A program made the translations under genes and the position numbers. Below are positions 1 to 9,500 of a DNA stretch of 52,186 bases, piece after piece (the stretch's first letter is position 1; each line of letters opens with the position of its first letter). Location of the stretch: positions 1 through 52,186 of the forward strand of contig WFNO01000088.1 in NCBI GenBank assembly GCA_015488555.1, written 5' to 3'. Under the pieces are notes generated by a model. It was not told the DNA's origin. It searched no databases and saw nothing but the letters and a program-made list of their open reading frames with translations. Origin of the DNA: Gammaproteobacteria bacterium. GTDB taxonomy: Bacteria; Pseudomonadota; Gammaproteobacteria; SZUA-140.

Positions 1-433
1 GATCGTACTTACCCTTGCGTCCGACTTCTTCGATGGCCTGGCGGATGAGCTGTTGCAGGTTGCCGATGGCGTCGTTGCGTCGCAGGTTGATGTCTTCACG
101 GAAGTCCTCCTGCATGCGCCGCAGTTCCCGCTTGCGGGCGAGGATGTCCAGACTCAGGCGCTTGCGCTCAGCCTCACTCATGACGGGGCCGTCCCTTTCG
201 AGACGCTCCTCGAGGCGCTTGAGTTCACTCTGGGCCGCGATCATCTCGTCTTCCCGAGGAGCAAACTCCTCCTTCAAGCGCTGGGTGGCTTGCAGGGCCT
301 GCGGAGATTCCTCGAGTAGCCGGGCGGCGTTGACATAGCCTACCTTGACTTCAGCCCAAGCCGTTGTGGCGGCAACCAGCAGCACTGTCGCCACCATCAC
401 AGTGTTCCACTTCTGCAAAGATCCGTTCTCCAT
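1..433 (-). CDS. skp: Periplasmic chaperone Skp/OmpH, 3' end cut by window edge
   Basis: Skp is a periplasmic trimeric chaperone that carries unfolded outer-membrane proteins to the BAM complex. The visible 144 residues begin with a signal peptide (hydrophobic run VMVATVLLVAATTAWA at about residues 12-27). The mature start EVKVGYVNAARLLEESP matches the Skp/OmpH opening, and a long charged coiled-coil follows, rich in Glu, Arg and Lys, forming one arm of the tentacle. The ATG at 433 is 9 bases after the bamA stop, so the two are co-transcribed, and bamA-skp is the usual gammaproteobacterial order. The C-terminus lies beyond position 1, so total length cannot be judged. The call rests on the N-terminal motif, the coiled-coil and the position after bamA. 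Confidence 0.93.
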   Translation of the reverse strand, partial: MENGSLQKWNTVMVATVLLVAATTAWAEVKVGYVNAARLLEESPQALQATQRLKEEFAPREDEMIAAQSELKRLEERLERDGPVMSEAERKRLSLDILARKRELRRMQEDFREDINLRRNDAIGNLQQLIRQAIEEVGRKGKYD

Positions 434-442
434 CTTCTGCCG

Positions 443-2767
443 TCAGAAGCCGAAGGTACCCAGTGTGAACTGGAATCGCTCCACATCGTCTCCTGGTTCC
501 TCGTTCAGAGGCCAGGCATAACTAAAAGTCAAAGGTGCCATCGGCGTTAGCCACATGATGGACAGCCCCGCCGAATAGCGCAACTCATCGGCACTGAAAT
601 CTTTCCGCCTCGTGTATACATTACCAATATCAAAGAATGCCGAGAGACGCAATGATTTATTGTCGCTGGCGAAAGGCACTGGCAGAATTAATTCGGCATT
701 ACCTACTACCTTGAAAGAACCGCCTCGCGGTACCCCTTCTTCCCGAGGCCCCAGGCGGTTGGCCCGGAAACCACGCACCGAATTGGCACCACCCGTATAA
801 TAACGTTCCCAAAATGGCAGTTCCGTGGTATCCCCGTAACCGTCGCCAGTGGCTACCTCCCCTTTCAGCAGGAAAGTGTAGTCCCCTGCTAGGGGAAAGA
901 AATGCGATTCCCGATAGCGAAGCTTGTAATACTCCAGGTTGCCGGGAGGCATGGCGAGACTGGCCGTGAACACCCGCCGGCCGCCCCGGTCCGCGAAGAT
1001 GGCCCGATTGCGTGTGTCGTGCGACCAGGTGAGACTCAGGCGCACGATGTCAAATTCGTCGCCATTGTCGCCGATGAAGGCCAGATAAGAGGTGGGCGTG
1101 GCGGTGGAGGTGTTGAGACGCGTGTTCTCATAATCCAACGCCAGGCGCGCGCGATTGAATTCACTTAAGGGAAAACCGAAATTCACGCCCGCACCGTAGA
1201 TGTCGGAAGTATAGGCGGCAATGTTGGCCTGGCGGGCGTTGGTGGATCGATTGAAGAGACGGAAGCCGCGGCTGATGCCGTCGATGGTGTAATACGGATT
1301 GGTATAGGAAAAACTGTAGATCTTGTTGACCGAACTGTTGTTGACGGTGGCCGAGACCCGCGCTCCGGTGCCGAAGACGTTGTTCTGGCTGATACTGGCG
1401 TTGATCAGCAGGCCCTGCCCCTGGGAATAGCCGAGCCCGGCCATGAGGGTGCCGGAAGAACGCTCGCTGACGGAGAAGTTGACGTCCATCAGGTCCTCGC
1501 TGCCCGGAACCAGCGGCGTCTCCACGTTCACCTCGTCGAAGAAACCGAGGCGCTGCAAGCGCACCCGCGAGCGATTGATCCGAGCAGTGGAGATCCAGCC
1601 GCCCTCCATCTGCCGCAGCTCGCGCCGGATCACACTGTCACGGGTGCGGGCATTGCCGGAGATATGGATACGCCGCACGTAGACCCGCTTGCCGGGGTCC
1701 ACGAAGAAGGTGAGGGTGACCGTGCGTGTGGCCTCGTCGATGTCGGGAACGGGATTGACGTTGGCGAAGGCGAAGCCCTCCTCGCCCAGGCGTTCACTGA
1801 TGGCATTGCTGCTCTCCGTGACCAGACGCCGGGAAAAGACCTCTCCAGGTGCGATCTTGATCAAGGTCCGTAGCTCTGCCTCCTCCACCACCAGATCACC
1901 CGCTAGGCGCACAGCCTCGATGTGATACTTCTCACCTTCACTGACGTTGATGGTGATGTAGACGTCACGCCGATCCGGCGTAATGGTCACCTGGGTGGAT
2001 TCGATGTTGAAATGGATGTAGCCGCGGTCCAGATAATAGGAACGCAGGCTCTCCAGGTCGCCGGCCAGCTTCTGGCGCGAATACTGGTCCCGGTCGCCGA
2101 AAAAGGACAACACGGTGGGCAGGCGTAACTGAAATTGGTCCAGCAGGGTCTGCTCGTCGAACACCCGGTTGCCGACGATGCTGATGCGGCGGATGCGCGC
2201 CACCTCGCCCTCGTAGATGTCGATGGCCAATTTCACCCGCCGGTCCTCCAGCAGGGTGATGGTAGAGGTAATGCGCACGCCGTACTTGCCGCGAGCGAAG
2301 TACTGGCGTTCCAGTTCCTTCTCGATCTTGTCCAGGGCCGAACGGTCGAACACCCGCCCTTCGTCCAGACCGATGCTCTTCAAAGCCTCCAGCAGTTGAT
2401 CGGTCTCCAGTTCCTCGTTGCCTGAAATACTGATTTCAGCGATAGCCGGCCGCTCCCGCACCACGATCAGCAGCGCCTCATTCTCCCGTTCCAGGCGCAC
2501 GTCGTCAAAGAAGCCCGTCTTGAACAAGGTGCGGATGATTGCTGCAGCGCGACGCTCGTTCAAAACGTCACCACGCTCCAGAGGCAGATAATTGAACACC
2601 GTCCCCAGGCTGATGCGTTCCAACCCTTGGACGCGGATCTCTTGCACGGTGAAGGGCTCGAAGGCCCGGGCCGGGGCCGCCAGGCCGGCCAACAGGATTC
2701 CTGCCACCAGAGCCATCACCAAGGCCATCCACTGGCGGGCAAAAGGTCCTCTACTGCGGTCTCTCAC
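443..2767 (-). CDS. bamA: Outer membrane protein assembly factor BamA
   Basis: BamA is the Omp85 core of the BAM machine that folds beta-barrel proteins into the outer membrane. At 774 residues it is slightly shorter than the E. coli protein (810). A signal peptide ends about residue 35 (PARA before FEPF). Five POTRA repeats follow, the first beginning FTVQEIRVQGLERIS. The C-terminal half is a 16-strand barrel with the conserved loop-6 motif VRGF at residues 664-667 and a terminal Phe, the signature recognised by BAM itself. An internal ATG at residue 14 would also leave a usable signal peptide. The start is 18 bases downstream of the rseP stop and the stop is 9 bases before skp, consistent with one operon. 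Confidence 0.97.
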   Translation of the reverse strand: MRDRSRGPFARQWMALVMALVAGILLAGLAAPARAFEPFTVQEIRVQGLERISLGTVFNYLPLERGDVLNERRAAAIIRTLFKTGFFDDVRLERENEALLIVVRERPAIAEISISGNEELETDQLLEALKSIGLDEGRVFDRSALDKIEKELERQYFARGKYGVRITSTITLLEDRRVKLAIDIYEGEVARIRRISIVGNRVFDEQTLLDQFQLRLPTVLSFFGDRDQYSRQKLAGDLESLRSYYLDRGYIHFNIESTQVTITPDRRDVYITINVSEGEKYHIEAVRLAGDLVVEEAELRTLIKIAPGEVFSRRLVTESSNAISERLGEEGFAFANVNPVPDIDEATRTVTLTFFVDPGKRVYVRRIHISGNARTRDSVIRRELRQMEGGWISTARINRSRVRLQRLGFFDEVNVETPLVPGSEDLMDVNFSVSERSSGTLMAGLGYSQGQGLLINASISQNNVFGTGARVSATVNNSSVNKIYSFSYTNPYYTIDGISRGFRLFNRSTNARQANIAAYTSDIYGAGVNFGFPLSEFNRARLALDYENTRLNTSTATPTSYLAFIGDNGDEFDIVRLSLTWSHDTRNRAIFADRGGRRVFTASLAMPPGNLEYYKLRYRESHFFPLAGDYTFLLKGEVATGDGYGDTTELPFWERYYTGGANSVRGFRANRLGPREEGVPRGGSFKVVGNAELILPVPFASDNKSLRLSAFFDIGNVYTRRKDFSADELRYSAGLSIMWLTPMAPLTFSYAWPLNEEPGDDVERFQFTLGTFGF

Positions 2768-2785
2768 GCGGCGCCCCTGGAGCCC

Positions 2786-4150
2786 TCAACCGAACAACTG
2801 CACAAGGTCGTTGTAGAAGGCCAGCACCATGACAGCGATGAGGATGACGATCCCGAGCCGCTGGCCAAGGGCCTGCATCTCCTCGGAAAGGGGACTGCCC
2901 TTGACGAACTCGATGGCGTAGAAAAACAGATGGCCGCCGTCCAGCATGGGCACGGGCAGGAGATTCAGCACGCCCAGGCTGATGCTGATGAGAGCCAGGA
3001 ATGCGATGAAGGATACCAGCCCCACGCTGGCGGAATAGCCTGCGAACTGCGCGATACGGATGGGGCCGCCCAGGTTCTCCACCGCCACGTCTCCCACCAC
3101 CATGCGCCACAGCATGCGCAGGGTCAATATGGTCATATCCCAGGTCCGCAGGGCAGCCTTGCCGGCAGCGTCCAGCGGACCGTAGCGCTCCACCGTCTGC
3201 AACTCCGCCATCAGTTCTTCCGGGTAGGCCACAGCGGCGCCAATGCGACCGATAGGACCTTCCTGGGTCTCCACCACAGCCGGCTTCAATGTGAGCGTAA
3301 TCTCCCGGCCATCCCGCAGAACGGTCACCACTAAGATCTCGCCAGGATGTCCGCGTACTCGCTCCACCCACTGCCCCCATTCGTCGATGGCCTCGCCGTC
3401 CACCATGAGGATGCGATCACCCGCCTGCAGGCCAGCCTGTTCAGCGACGCCCCCTGGTTCCAGGGAACCGATCACCGGCAGAATGGAGGGAGAATAGGGT
3501 TGCAGGCCCAGATTAGCGATGAGATTGGCACGGTCCACGTCGGCTGGCAGGCGGCTGAAGTCCAGCACACGCAGCCGGTGCAATCCTTCCGCGTCTCGCA
3601 CTTCCACCTCGATGCGCTGTCCGTCCAGGCTCTCCTCCATGAGGGCCAGGTAGGCACTGTTCCAGGTCTGCACCTGTTTGCCATCGATGCGTAGCAGCAG
3701 GTCCCCCTCGCGAAAACCGCCCTGCTGCGCCAAGCTGTTGGGCTGGATTTCCCCCACCACGGGCTTCATACCTTCGATGCCCATCATGAAGACCAGCCAG
3801 TACGCCACGAAGGCGAAGAGAAAATTCGCCAGCGGGCCGGCGGCAACGATGGCCGCCCGGTGACCCAGGGGCTTGCGGTTGAAGGCCTGGTCCAGTTCCG
3901 CCTCGGGAACCGGTCCTTCGCGCTCATCCAGCATCTGCACGTAACCGCCCAGGGGCAGGGCTGCAATCACGTATTCGGTATCGTCACCTTGGCGCCGCCA
4001 ACTCCAGATGGGTTTGCCAAAACCCACGGAGAACCGCAATACCTTCACACCCAGGCGGCGCGCCACCCAGAAGTGGCCGAACTCGTGCACCGTGATCAAC
4101 AGGCCGATGGCGACGATAAAAAAGAAGATGGACGACAAGACGGTGCTCAT
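2786..4150 (-). CDS. rseP: Site-2 intramembrane zinc protease RseP
   Basis: RseP cleaves the transmembrane segment of the anti-sigma factor RseA after DegS has cut it, releasing sigma-E when outer-membrane proteins misfold. The 454-residue protein matches the family length (E. coli 450). The zinc site HEFGH is at residues 22-26 in the first membrane helix. Two tandem PDZ domains occupy roughly residues 120-300. The third metal ligand lies in [12 protein letters not shown], with LDG at 403-405, followed by a last membrane helix. The ATG overlaps the dxr stop in an ATGA junction, so translation is probably coupled. The sigma-E link matters here because the rpoH promoter in this window looks sigma-E dependent. 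Confidence 0.97.
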   Translation of the reverse strand: MSTVLSSIFFFIVAIGLLITVHEFGHFWVARRLGVKVLRFSVGFGKPIWSWRRQGDDTEYVIAALPLGGYVQMLDEREGPVPEAELDQAFNRKPLGHRAAIVAAGPLANFLFAFVAYWLVFMMGIEGMKPVVGEIQPNSLAQQGGFREGDLLLRIDGKQVQTWNSAYLALMEESLDGQRIEVEVRDAEGLHRLRVLDFSRLPADVDRANLIANLGLQPYSPSILPVIGSLEPGGVAEQAGLQAGDRILMVDGEAIDEWGQWVERVRGHPGEILVVTVLRDGREITLTLKPAVVETQEGPIGRIGAAVAYPEELMAELQTVERYGPLDAAGKAALRTWDMTILTLRMLWRMVVGDVAVENLGGPIRIAQFAGYSASVGLVSFIAFLALISISLGVLNLLPVPMLDGGHLFFYAIEFVKGSPLSEEMQALGQRLGIVILIAVMVLAFYNDLVQLFG

Positions 4151-5424
4151 GGCTGGCGATCCTGCTGCAAGTGGTTACGCAGACGCTTCCGGAGGTGGCT
4201 TCGGAGTTGATTCTGGAGTCGATTCTGGAGTCGATTCTGGGCATATTCCCGGGCACGGCGGTCGTCGTCAAGAATAACAGATAGGGAATTTGCCGTCCGC
4301 CCTGGCACCGCCTCCAGCGTGGCGGCAATGATGCGGGGAATGTCGAGAAAGCCCGCCCGTCCTTCCAGGAAGGCCGCCACCGCCACCTCGTTGGCGGCGT
4401 TGAGGATGGCGGGCGTGGTGCCACCACTGCGCACCGCTTCATAGGCATAGGCGAGACAAGGGAAGCGTTCCAGATCGGGGGGTTCGAAATCCAGCCGCGC
4501 CACGCTGAAGAGGTCGAGCCGTTCGGCGCCCGATGCCATCCGCTCTGGCCAGCCCAGGGCGTGGGCGATAGGCACGCGCATGTCTGGACTGGCCAGTTGC
4601 GCCAGCACCGAGCCATCCACGTATTCCACCATGGAATGCACCACGCTCTGGGGATGTACTACCACCTGAATGTCCTCGGGTGCGGCGCCGAACAGCCAGC
4701 AGGCCTCGATCACCTCCAGGCCCTTGTTCATCATGGTGGCGGAATCCACCGAGATCTTGCGCCCCATGTCCCAGTTGGGATGGGCGCAGGCCTCTTCCGG
4801 CGTCACCTCCGCGAGTTCCGCCAGCGAGCGGCGCAGGAAAGGTCCACCAGAGGAGGTGAGCAGGATCCGCCGCACTCCGGCCGTTTTCAGACCCCGCTCC
4901 GCCGCGGACGGCGGCAGGCACTGGAACACGGCGTTGTGCTCGCTGTCGATGGGCAGCAGCTGAGCGCCATGGTTGCGTACCTCCTGCATGAACAAGGGAC
5001 CCGCCATCACCAGAGCCTCCTTGTTGGCCAGTAGCACGCGTTTGCCAGCGCGGGCCGCGGCCAGAGTGGGCAGAAGGCCGGCGGCGCCGACAATGGCCGC
5101 CATCACGCAATCTACTTCGGGCAGGGCAGCCACTTCCTCCAGCCCAGCGCTGCCGGACAGCACCCGGATTTCCGGGCATTGGCTGCGCAGGCGTGCGGCC
5201 AATTCCCGCGCCGCTGCGGGCTCACCCATGACAGCGTAACTGGGGCGGAAGCGCAGGCACTGGCGGTACAGGCCGTCCACATCGGCATTGGCGGTCAGGG
5301 CTACCGCCCGGTAGCGCTGCGGGTGGCGGGCCATCACGTCCAGAGTGCTAGCTCCGATGGAACCGGTGGCCCCTAGCACGGTGACGCCCGGAATCCCTGC
5401 AGGGCTTGTCGTGTACTCGCTCAT
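4147..5424 (-). CDS. dxr: 1-deoxy-D-xylulose 5-phosphate reductoisomerase
   Basis: Dxr (IspC) converts 1-deoxyxylulose 5-phosphate to 2-C-methylerythritol 4-phosphate with NADPH, the first committed step of the MEP isoprenoid pathway. The cofactor motif GATGSIG is at residues 18-24. The substrate and metal segments [12 protein letters not shown] and [14 protein letters not shown] are intact. The protein has 425 residues against about 398 in E. coli. The excess is a basic C-terminal tail built of four-residue units ending in Leu ([24 protein letters not shown]), encoded by a 12-bp tandem repeat. The tail lies outside the known fold and its role is unknown. The gene begins 10 bases after the cdsA stop and overlaps rseP by 4 bases. 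Confidence 0.97.
   Translation of the reverse strand: MSEYTTSPAGIPGVTVLGATGSIGASTLDVMARHPQRYRAVALTANADVDGLYRQCLRFRPSYAVMGEPAAARELAARLRSQCPEIRVLSGSAGLEEVAALPEVDCVMAAIVGAAGLLPTLAAARAGKRVLLANKEALVMAGPLFMQEVRNHGAQLLPIDSEHNAVFQCLPPSAAERGLKTAGVRRILLTSSGGPFLRRSLAELAEVTPEEACAHPNWDMGRKISVDSATMMNKGLEVIEACWLFGAAPEDIQVVVHPQSVVHSMVEYVDGSVLAQLASPDMRVPIAHALGWPERMASGAERLDLFSVARLDFEPPDLERFPCLAYAYEAVRSGGTTPAILNAANEVAVAAFLEGRAGFLDIPRIIAATLEAVPGRTANSLSVILDDDRRAREYAQNRLQNRLQNQLRSHLRKRLRNHLQQDRQP
4185..4244. repeat. 12-bp tandem repeat in the 3' end of dxr
   Basis: Units of 12 bases with consensus GATTCTGGAGTC occupy 4209-4220, 4221-4232 and 4233-4244 (plus-strand reading). Two more degenerate units precede them (4185-4196 and 4197-4208). 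The unit length is a multiple of three, so the array stays open and encodes the QNRL-type tail of Dxr. The gradual decay away from the two perfect copies is what slipped-strand expansion followed by mutation would leave. Confidence 0.85.
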
Positions 5425-5434
5425 GCGCCGGCCC

Positions 5435-6355
5435 TCACAAGCGGATCCCCTGCAACATCAGTCCCAGAGTATAGACGGGTGCGGCAGCCGTGAGGCTGTC
5501 GATGCGGTCCAGGATGCCCCCGTGGCCGGGCAGCAGGCGGCCGCTGTCCTTCACCCCGCGGTGGCGCTTGAGCAGGCTCTCGAACAGATCCCCCGCCACC
5601 GAGAACAAGGCGGTGAGCACGGCCAGGAGGACGAATCCCAGCACCGCGCCGCCCGGGAAATCCAACCACACGGCGGCCAGCAGCGCTATGGTAGCAGCGG
5701 CGACTACTCCGCCGCCCACTCCCTCCCAGGTCTTGCCAGGGCTGAGGCGCGGGGCCAGGCGATGGCGGCCCCAGCGGCGTCCGGCAAAGTAGGCACCGCT
5801 GTCCGCGCCCCAGACGATGCCCAGCAAAGCCAACAACAAGGCTAGGCCGGCAGAGCCGTTGCTGTGCAGCAACACCAGGACATGCCAAGCCGGCACCAGC
5901 ACCAGGAACCCAGCCAGCGGCAAGGACCAGGAGGCCGTTCGGCCGAACACAGCGCCGATGCCTTCGCGTTCAGCCCGCCGCAGCCAGTGCAGCACCCACA
6001 GCCACCAAGCCACCGCCAACAGCAACAATCCCTGCAGGAATGCGGGATGGTGAATGAGAGGGGCTGTGGACACCAGGGCCAGGAGCATGGCTCCCACATA
6101 GAGGTTGCGCTGCCCGCCGCCCAGGCCAGCCAAGGCGCTCCACTCCCAGGCCCCTTGGGCGATCACCAGCGCGAGCAGGACCATAACATGGGGGGTGGGC
6201 AGCCAGACGAGGGCCACCAGCAAAAGTGGAGCGAGAACGGCCGCTGTGAGCAAACGCCGTTGCAGTTGCGGACTAAGTGCCATGGCGGCCACGAAGCAAA
6301 CGGCCCACCCGTCTCGTTCTACCCGCCCCCGCTCGGCAACTGCCGGGCAGAACAT
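5435..6355 (-). CDS. cdsA: Phosphatidate cytidylyltransferase
   Basis: CdsA makes CDP-diacylglycerol from CTP and phosphatidic acid in the inner membrane, the branch point for all phospholipids. The protein is strongly hydrophobic with about eight membrane helices. It carries the C-terminal CDP-DAG synthase signature, here [37 protein letters not shown], with the KD(S/F)G and HGG(I/M)(L/M)DR(I/V)DS elements intact. The start is uncertain. An ATG at 6355 has a strong GGAGGT ten bases upstream and gives 306 residues. An ATG at 6283 has no clear ribosome site but gives 282 residues, beginning [10 protein letters not shown] just before the first helix as in homologues (E. coli 285). The gene sits between uppS and dxr in the standard envelope operon. 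Confidence 0.94.
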   Translation of the reverse strand: MFCPAVAERGRVERDGWAVCFVAAMALSPQLQRRLLTAAVLAPLLLVALVWLPTPHVMVLLALVIAQGAWEWSALAGLGGGQRNLYVGAMLLALVSTAPLIHHPAFLQGLLLLAVAWWLWVLHWLRRAEREGIGAVFGRTASWSLPLAGFLVLVPAWHVLVLLHSNGSAGLALLLALLGIVWGADSGAYFAGRRWGRHRLAPRLSPGKTWEGVGGGVVAAATIALLAAVWLDFPGGAVLGFVLLAVLTALFSVAGDLFESLLKRHRGVKDSGRLLPGHGGILDRIDSLTAAAPVYTLGLMLQGIRL

Positions 6356-6411
6356 ACGGACCTGTACCTCCTGCCCGCTCCCCAACCCAAGTAGCACCCT
6401 GCCCCATCATA

Positions 6412-7233
6412 TCAGCCACTCTGCAGTTGTTCCACCTGTTCGCCAGTCAGGCCGAAGCGCCGCTGGCGGGAGGCGAAAGAGGCCAGGGCCGCCTCGAAGG
6501 CCTGATCGTCGAAGTCCGGCCACAGGGTGTCGGTGAAATAGAGTTCGGTGTAGGCGAGCTGCCAGAGCAGGAAATTGCTGACCCGCTGCTCGCCACCGGT
6601 GCGGATGAACAGGTCCGGTTCGGGCAGATCGGCGAGGCACAGATGTTCCTGCACCAGGACCTCGTCGATGGCCTCCGCCGACAATTCTCCTGCCGCCACC
6701 TTGAGCGCCAGCCGCCGGGCGGCCTGGGTAATGTCCCAGCGCCCGCCGTAGTTCACTGCGATCGCCAGTTTCAACCCGCGGTTGTCACGGGTCAGCGCCT
6801 CGGCCTCTGCCATTTTTTCGCCCAGGGTTCCGGCGAAGGCACTGCGGTCGCCGATGAAGCGCAGGCAGACATCGTTTTCGTGCAGTTTCGTCACCTCCCG
6901 CTGGAGGGAAGACAATAACAACTCCATGAGCAAGCCCACTTCTTCCGGTGGCCGGCGCCAGTTCTCACTGCTGAAGGCGAACAGAGTAAGGACCTCGATG
7001 CCCTTGCGGGCACAGGCGCGCACGATGCCGCGCACGGCCTCAACGCCCGCCCGATGGCCGGCGATGCGCGGCATGAAACGGCGTTTGGCCCAGCGGCCGT
7101 TGCCATCCATGATGATGGCCACGTGACGCGGCAGCTTGCGTGACAGGGCCGAGGCCTGGATCGTGCCTTGCGCGCCGTGCTTGGACATGGATTGATAATG
7201 GGGTTCGGTAATAGACTCGATCGATCGCACCAT
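6412..7233 (-). CDS. uppS: Undecaprenyl diphosphate synthase (isoprenyl transferase)
   Basis: UppS is a soluble cis-prenyltransferase that adds eight isopentenyl units to farnesyl diphosphate, making the C55 lipid carrier for peptidoglycan and O-antigen. The catalytic and phosphate-binding motif HVAIIMDGNGRWAK (about residues 37-50, catalytic Asp43) is intact. So are FAFSSENWRRP and the C-terminal DLFIRTGGEQRVSNFLLWQLAYTELYF. The ATG at 7233 lies 22 bases after the frr stop. An ATG at 7188 (258 residues, MSKHGAQG) is nearer the E. coli length of 253. Neither has a strong ribosome site. It supplies lipid carrier using the isoprenoid precursors made through dxr in the same operon. Confidence 0.96.
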   Translation of the reverse strand: MVRSIESITEPHYQSMSKHGAQGTIQASALSRKLPRHVAIIMDGNGRWAKRRFMPRIAGHRAGVEAVRGIVRACARKGIEVLTLFAFSSENWRRPPEEVGLLMELLLSSLQREVTKLHENDVCLRFIGDRSAFAGTLGEKMAEAEALTRDNRGLKLAIAVNYGGRWDITQAARRLALKVAAGELSAEAIDEVLVQEHLCLADLPEPDLFIRTGGEQRVSNFLLWQLAYTELYFTDTLWPDFDDQAFEAALASFASRQRRFGLTGEQVEQLQSG

Positions 7234-7255
7234 CTCAGGCAGGCCCCGCAGACGG

Positions 7256-7813
7256 TCAGATCTCCATCAATTCGGCTTCTTTCTGTTGCAGCAGCTTGTC
7301 CACCTCGGCGATGTATTTGTCCGTCATCTTCTGGATGGCCTCCTCCGCGCGCCGCGCCTCGTCTTCGGTGATCTCCTTTTCCTTGAGCAAGGCCTTCAAG
7401 TCACTGTTGGCGTCCCGGCGGATGTTGCGGATGGCCACGCGCGCGGCCTCGGCCTCGGCGCGCACCACCTTGCTCATCTCGCGGCGCCGCTCCTCGGTGA
7501 GAGGCGGCAGGGTGACGCGGATGACGTCCCCGGAGGTGGAGGGATTGAGTCCCAGATCGGAAGTGGCGATGGCCTTCTCCACCACCGGTACCATCTTCTT
7601 CTCCCACGGCGTCACCGTCAGCTGGCGGGCATCCCCCACCGCGATGTTGGCCACTTGATTGATGGGCACCTCGGTGCCGTAATAGGGGACCTTGATGTGC
7701 TCCAGGAGACTGGGATGAGCCCGTCCCGTGCGGATCCTGGCGAATTCCTGTTTCAGGGCGGCGATGCTCTTGCCCATGCGGGTCTCCGCATCCTTCTTGA
7801 TGTCCTCGATCAT
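7256..7813 (-). CDS. frr: Ribosome recycling factor
   Basis: RRF splits the post-termination ribosome together with EF-G. The 185-residue product starting [13 protein letters not shown] has the family length. It carries the tRNA-mimic three-helix bundle, including [26 protein letters not shown] and the C-terminal [28 protein letters not shown]. The open frame extends 38 codons further upstream, but the ATG at 7813 has a good GGGAGG seven bases before it and matches homologues. It is 11 bases downstream of pyrH. Confidence 0.97.
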   Translation of the reverse strand: MIEDIKKDAETRMGKSIAALKQEFARIRTGRAHPSLLEHIKVPYYGTEVPINQVANIAVGDARQLTVTPWEKKMVPVVEKAIATSDLGLNPSTSGDVIRVTLPPLTEERRREMSKVVRAEAEAARVAIRNIRRDANSDLKALLKEKEITEDEARRAEEAIQKMTDKYIAEVDKLLQQKEAELMEI

Positions 7814-7824
7814 TGCTTGCCTCC

Positions 7825-8544
7825 CTATTCCACTAAGGTACCCACCGGCTCTCCCAGTACCACCCGGCGCAGGGTTCCGGGTTTGGTGATGTTGAATACG
7901 CGCAACGGCATGCGATTGTCGCGACACAGCACCACCGCCGTGGCATCCATGACGTCGAGCTTGTTCTCCAACACCTCGTCGTAACCGAGGCGGGGATAGA
8001 ACACCGCATCCGGATCGCGGCGCGGATCGCTGGAATAGACCCCGTCCACCTTGGTGGCCTTGAACACGGCATCGGCCCCGATCTCGATGCCGCGCAGGCT
8101 GGCCGCGGAATCGGTGGTGAAGAAGGGATTGCCGGTGCCGGCCGCCAGGATCACCACCCGCCCCTTCTCCAGGTGGCGGACGGCCCGGCGGCGGATGTAA
8201 TCCTCACAGATCTGGTTGACCTTCACCGCCGACATGACCCGGGCATGCAGGCCGCGTTTCTCCAGTGCATCCTGCAGGGCCAGGGCGTTGATCACCGTGG
8301 CCAGCATGCCCATGTGATCGCCGGTGACCCGGTCGAGGCCGGAGGCCGCCAGTTGCACGCCGCGGAAGATGTTGCCGCCCCCCACCACCATGGCCACCTG
8401 CACGCCCAGCGCCAGCAGGTCCTCGATCTCGGAGGCGATGCGCTTGACCACCTCCGGATTGATGCCGTACTCGTCCTCGCCCATGAGGGCCTCGCCGCTC
8501 AACTTGAGCAGGATGCGGCGGTAGACGGGCGCGGCCATGGTCAT
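7825..8544 (-). CDS. pyrH: UMP kinase
   Basis: PyrH phosphorylates UMP to UDP as a hexameric amino-acid-kinase-fold enzyme. The 239 residues open with [15 protein letters not shown] (phosphate-binding Lys and Gly) and contain [11 protein letters not shown] and the nucleotide-binding segment [19 protein letters not shown]. The first ATG at 8544 is followed by a second at 8538 (MAAPVYRR), and either could be used. It starts 9 bases after tsf, in the conserved rpsB-tsf-pyrH-frr order. Confidence 0.97.
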   Translation of the reverse strand: MTMAAPVYRRILLKLSGEALMGEDEYGINPEVVKRIASEIEDLLALGVQVAMVVGGGNIFRGVQLAASGLDRVTGDHMGMLATVINALALQDALEKRGLHARVMSAVKVNQICEDYIRRRAVRHLEKGRVVILAAGTGNPFFTTDSAASLRGIEIGADAVFKATKVDGVYSSDPRRDPDAVFYPRLGYDEVLENKLDVMDATAVVLCRDNRMPLRVFNITKPGTLRRVVLGEPVGTLVE

Positions 8545-8553
8545 GCGCGGGAC

Positions 8554-9444
8554 TCAGGAACCGCGCACCTGTGCCATCACTTCGGCGGCGAAATCCTCGC
8601 TGGCCTTCTCGATGCCCTCACCCACTTCGAAACGCTGGAAGCGCAGTACCTCGGCACCGGCCCGTTGCAGGAGCTGGCCCACGGTGGTGTCCGGATCCTT
8701 GACGAAGGGCTGGCCGTGGAGCGTGACCTCGGCCACGAACTTGCGCAGGCGCCCGGCCACCATCTTCTCCACGATCTCGGCCGGCTTGCCGCTCTCCGCC
8801 GCCTGGGCGGTGATGATCTCCTTTTCTTTCTCCAGCACTTCGGCCGGGATGCCGTCCTCGGTCACCGCCAGCGGCTTGCTGGCCGCGACGTGCATGGCGA
8901 TGTCCTTGGCCAGTGCGCCGTCGCCGCCCCGCAACTCCACCAGCACGCCGATGCGCGTGCCATGCAGATAGGCGCCGATGCGGTTGCCGGGCGCGGCCTC
9001 GAGACAGGCGAAACGACGCACGTTGATGTTCTCGCCGATCTTGGCGATGAGTTCCTTGCGTGCGGTCTCCACCGTGACCTCACCCCCCTCTTCCAGGGGC
9101 AGGTCCAGCAAGGCCTCCAGGCCGGCGGGCCGCGCCTCCAGGACGCGCTGCACGATGCGCCGGCTGAAATCCTGGAAGTCCTCGCCCTTGGCCACGAAAT
9201 CGGTCTCGCAGTTCACTTCCACCATGGCACTGCAGGTGCCGTCTCCGGCGACCTGCATGGCGATCAGGCCCTCGGCGGCGGTACGCCCGGCCTTCTTGCT
9301 GGCCTTGGCCAGACCGGCCTTGCGCATCAGATCGATGGCCGCCTCCAGATCGCCGTTGGTCTCCACCAGGGCCTTCTTGCATTCCATCATGCCGGAACCG
9401 GTGCGCTCGCGCAGTTCCTTCACCATTGCCGCTGTGATCGTCAT
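8554..9444 (-). CDS. tsf: Elongation factor Ts
   Basis: EF-Ts is the nucleotide exchange factor for EF-Tu. The 296-residue protein (E. coli 283) has the N-terminal UBA-like domain [30 protein letters not shown]. The Tu-contacting segment [19 protein letters not shown] is intact, as is the C-terminal dimerisation module with [16 protein letters not shown]. It lies 56 bases downstream of rpsB and 9 bases upstream of pyrH. A modest AGGGG precedes the ATG. Confidence 0.97.
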   Translation of the reverse strand: MTITAAMVKELRERTGSGMMECKKALVETNGDLEAAIDLMRKAGLAKASKKAGRTAAEGLIAMQVAGDGTCSAMVEVNCETDFVAKGEDFQDFSRRIVQRVLEARPAGLEALLDLPLEEGGEVTVETARKELIAKIGENINVRRFACLEAAPGNRIGAYLHGTRIGVLVELRGGDGALAKDIAMHVAASKPLAVTEDGIPAEVLEKEKEIITAQAAESGKPAEIVEKMVAGRLRKFVAEVTLHGQPFVKDPDTTVGQLLQRAGAEVLRFQRFEVGEGIEKASEDFAAEVMAQVRGS

Positions 9445-9500
9445 CGCTTCAACCCCTATCGATCCTGTTCAATGAATTCATCAGTCGTATTTCCCCGCAG

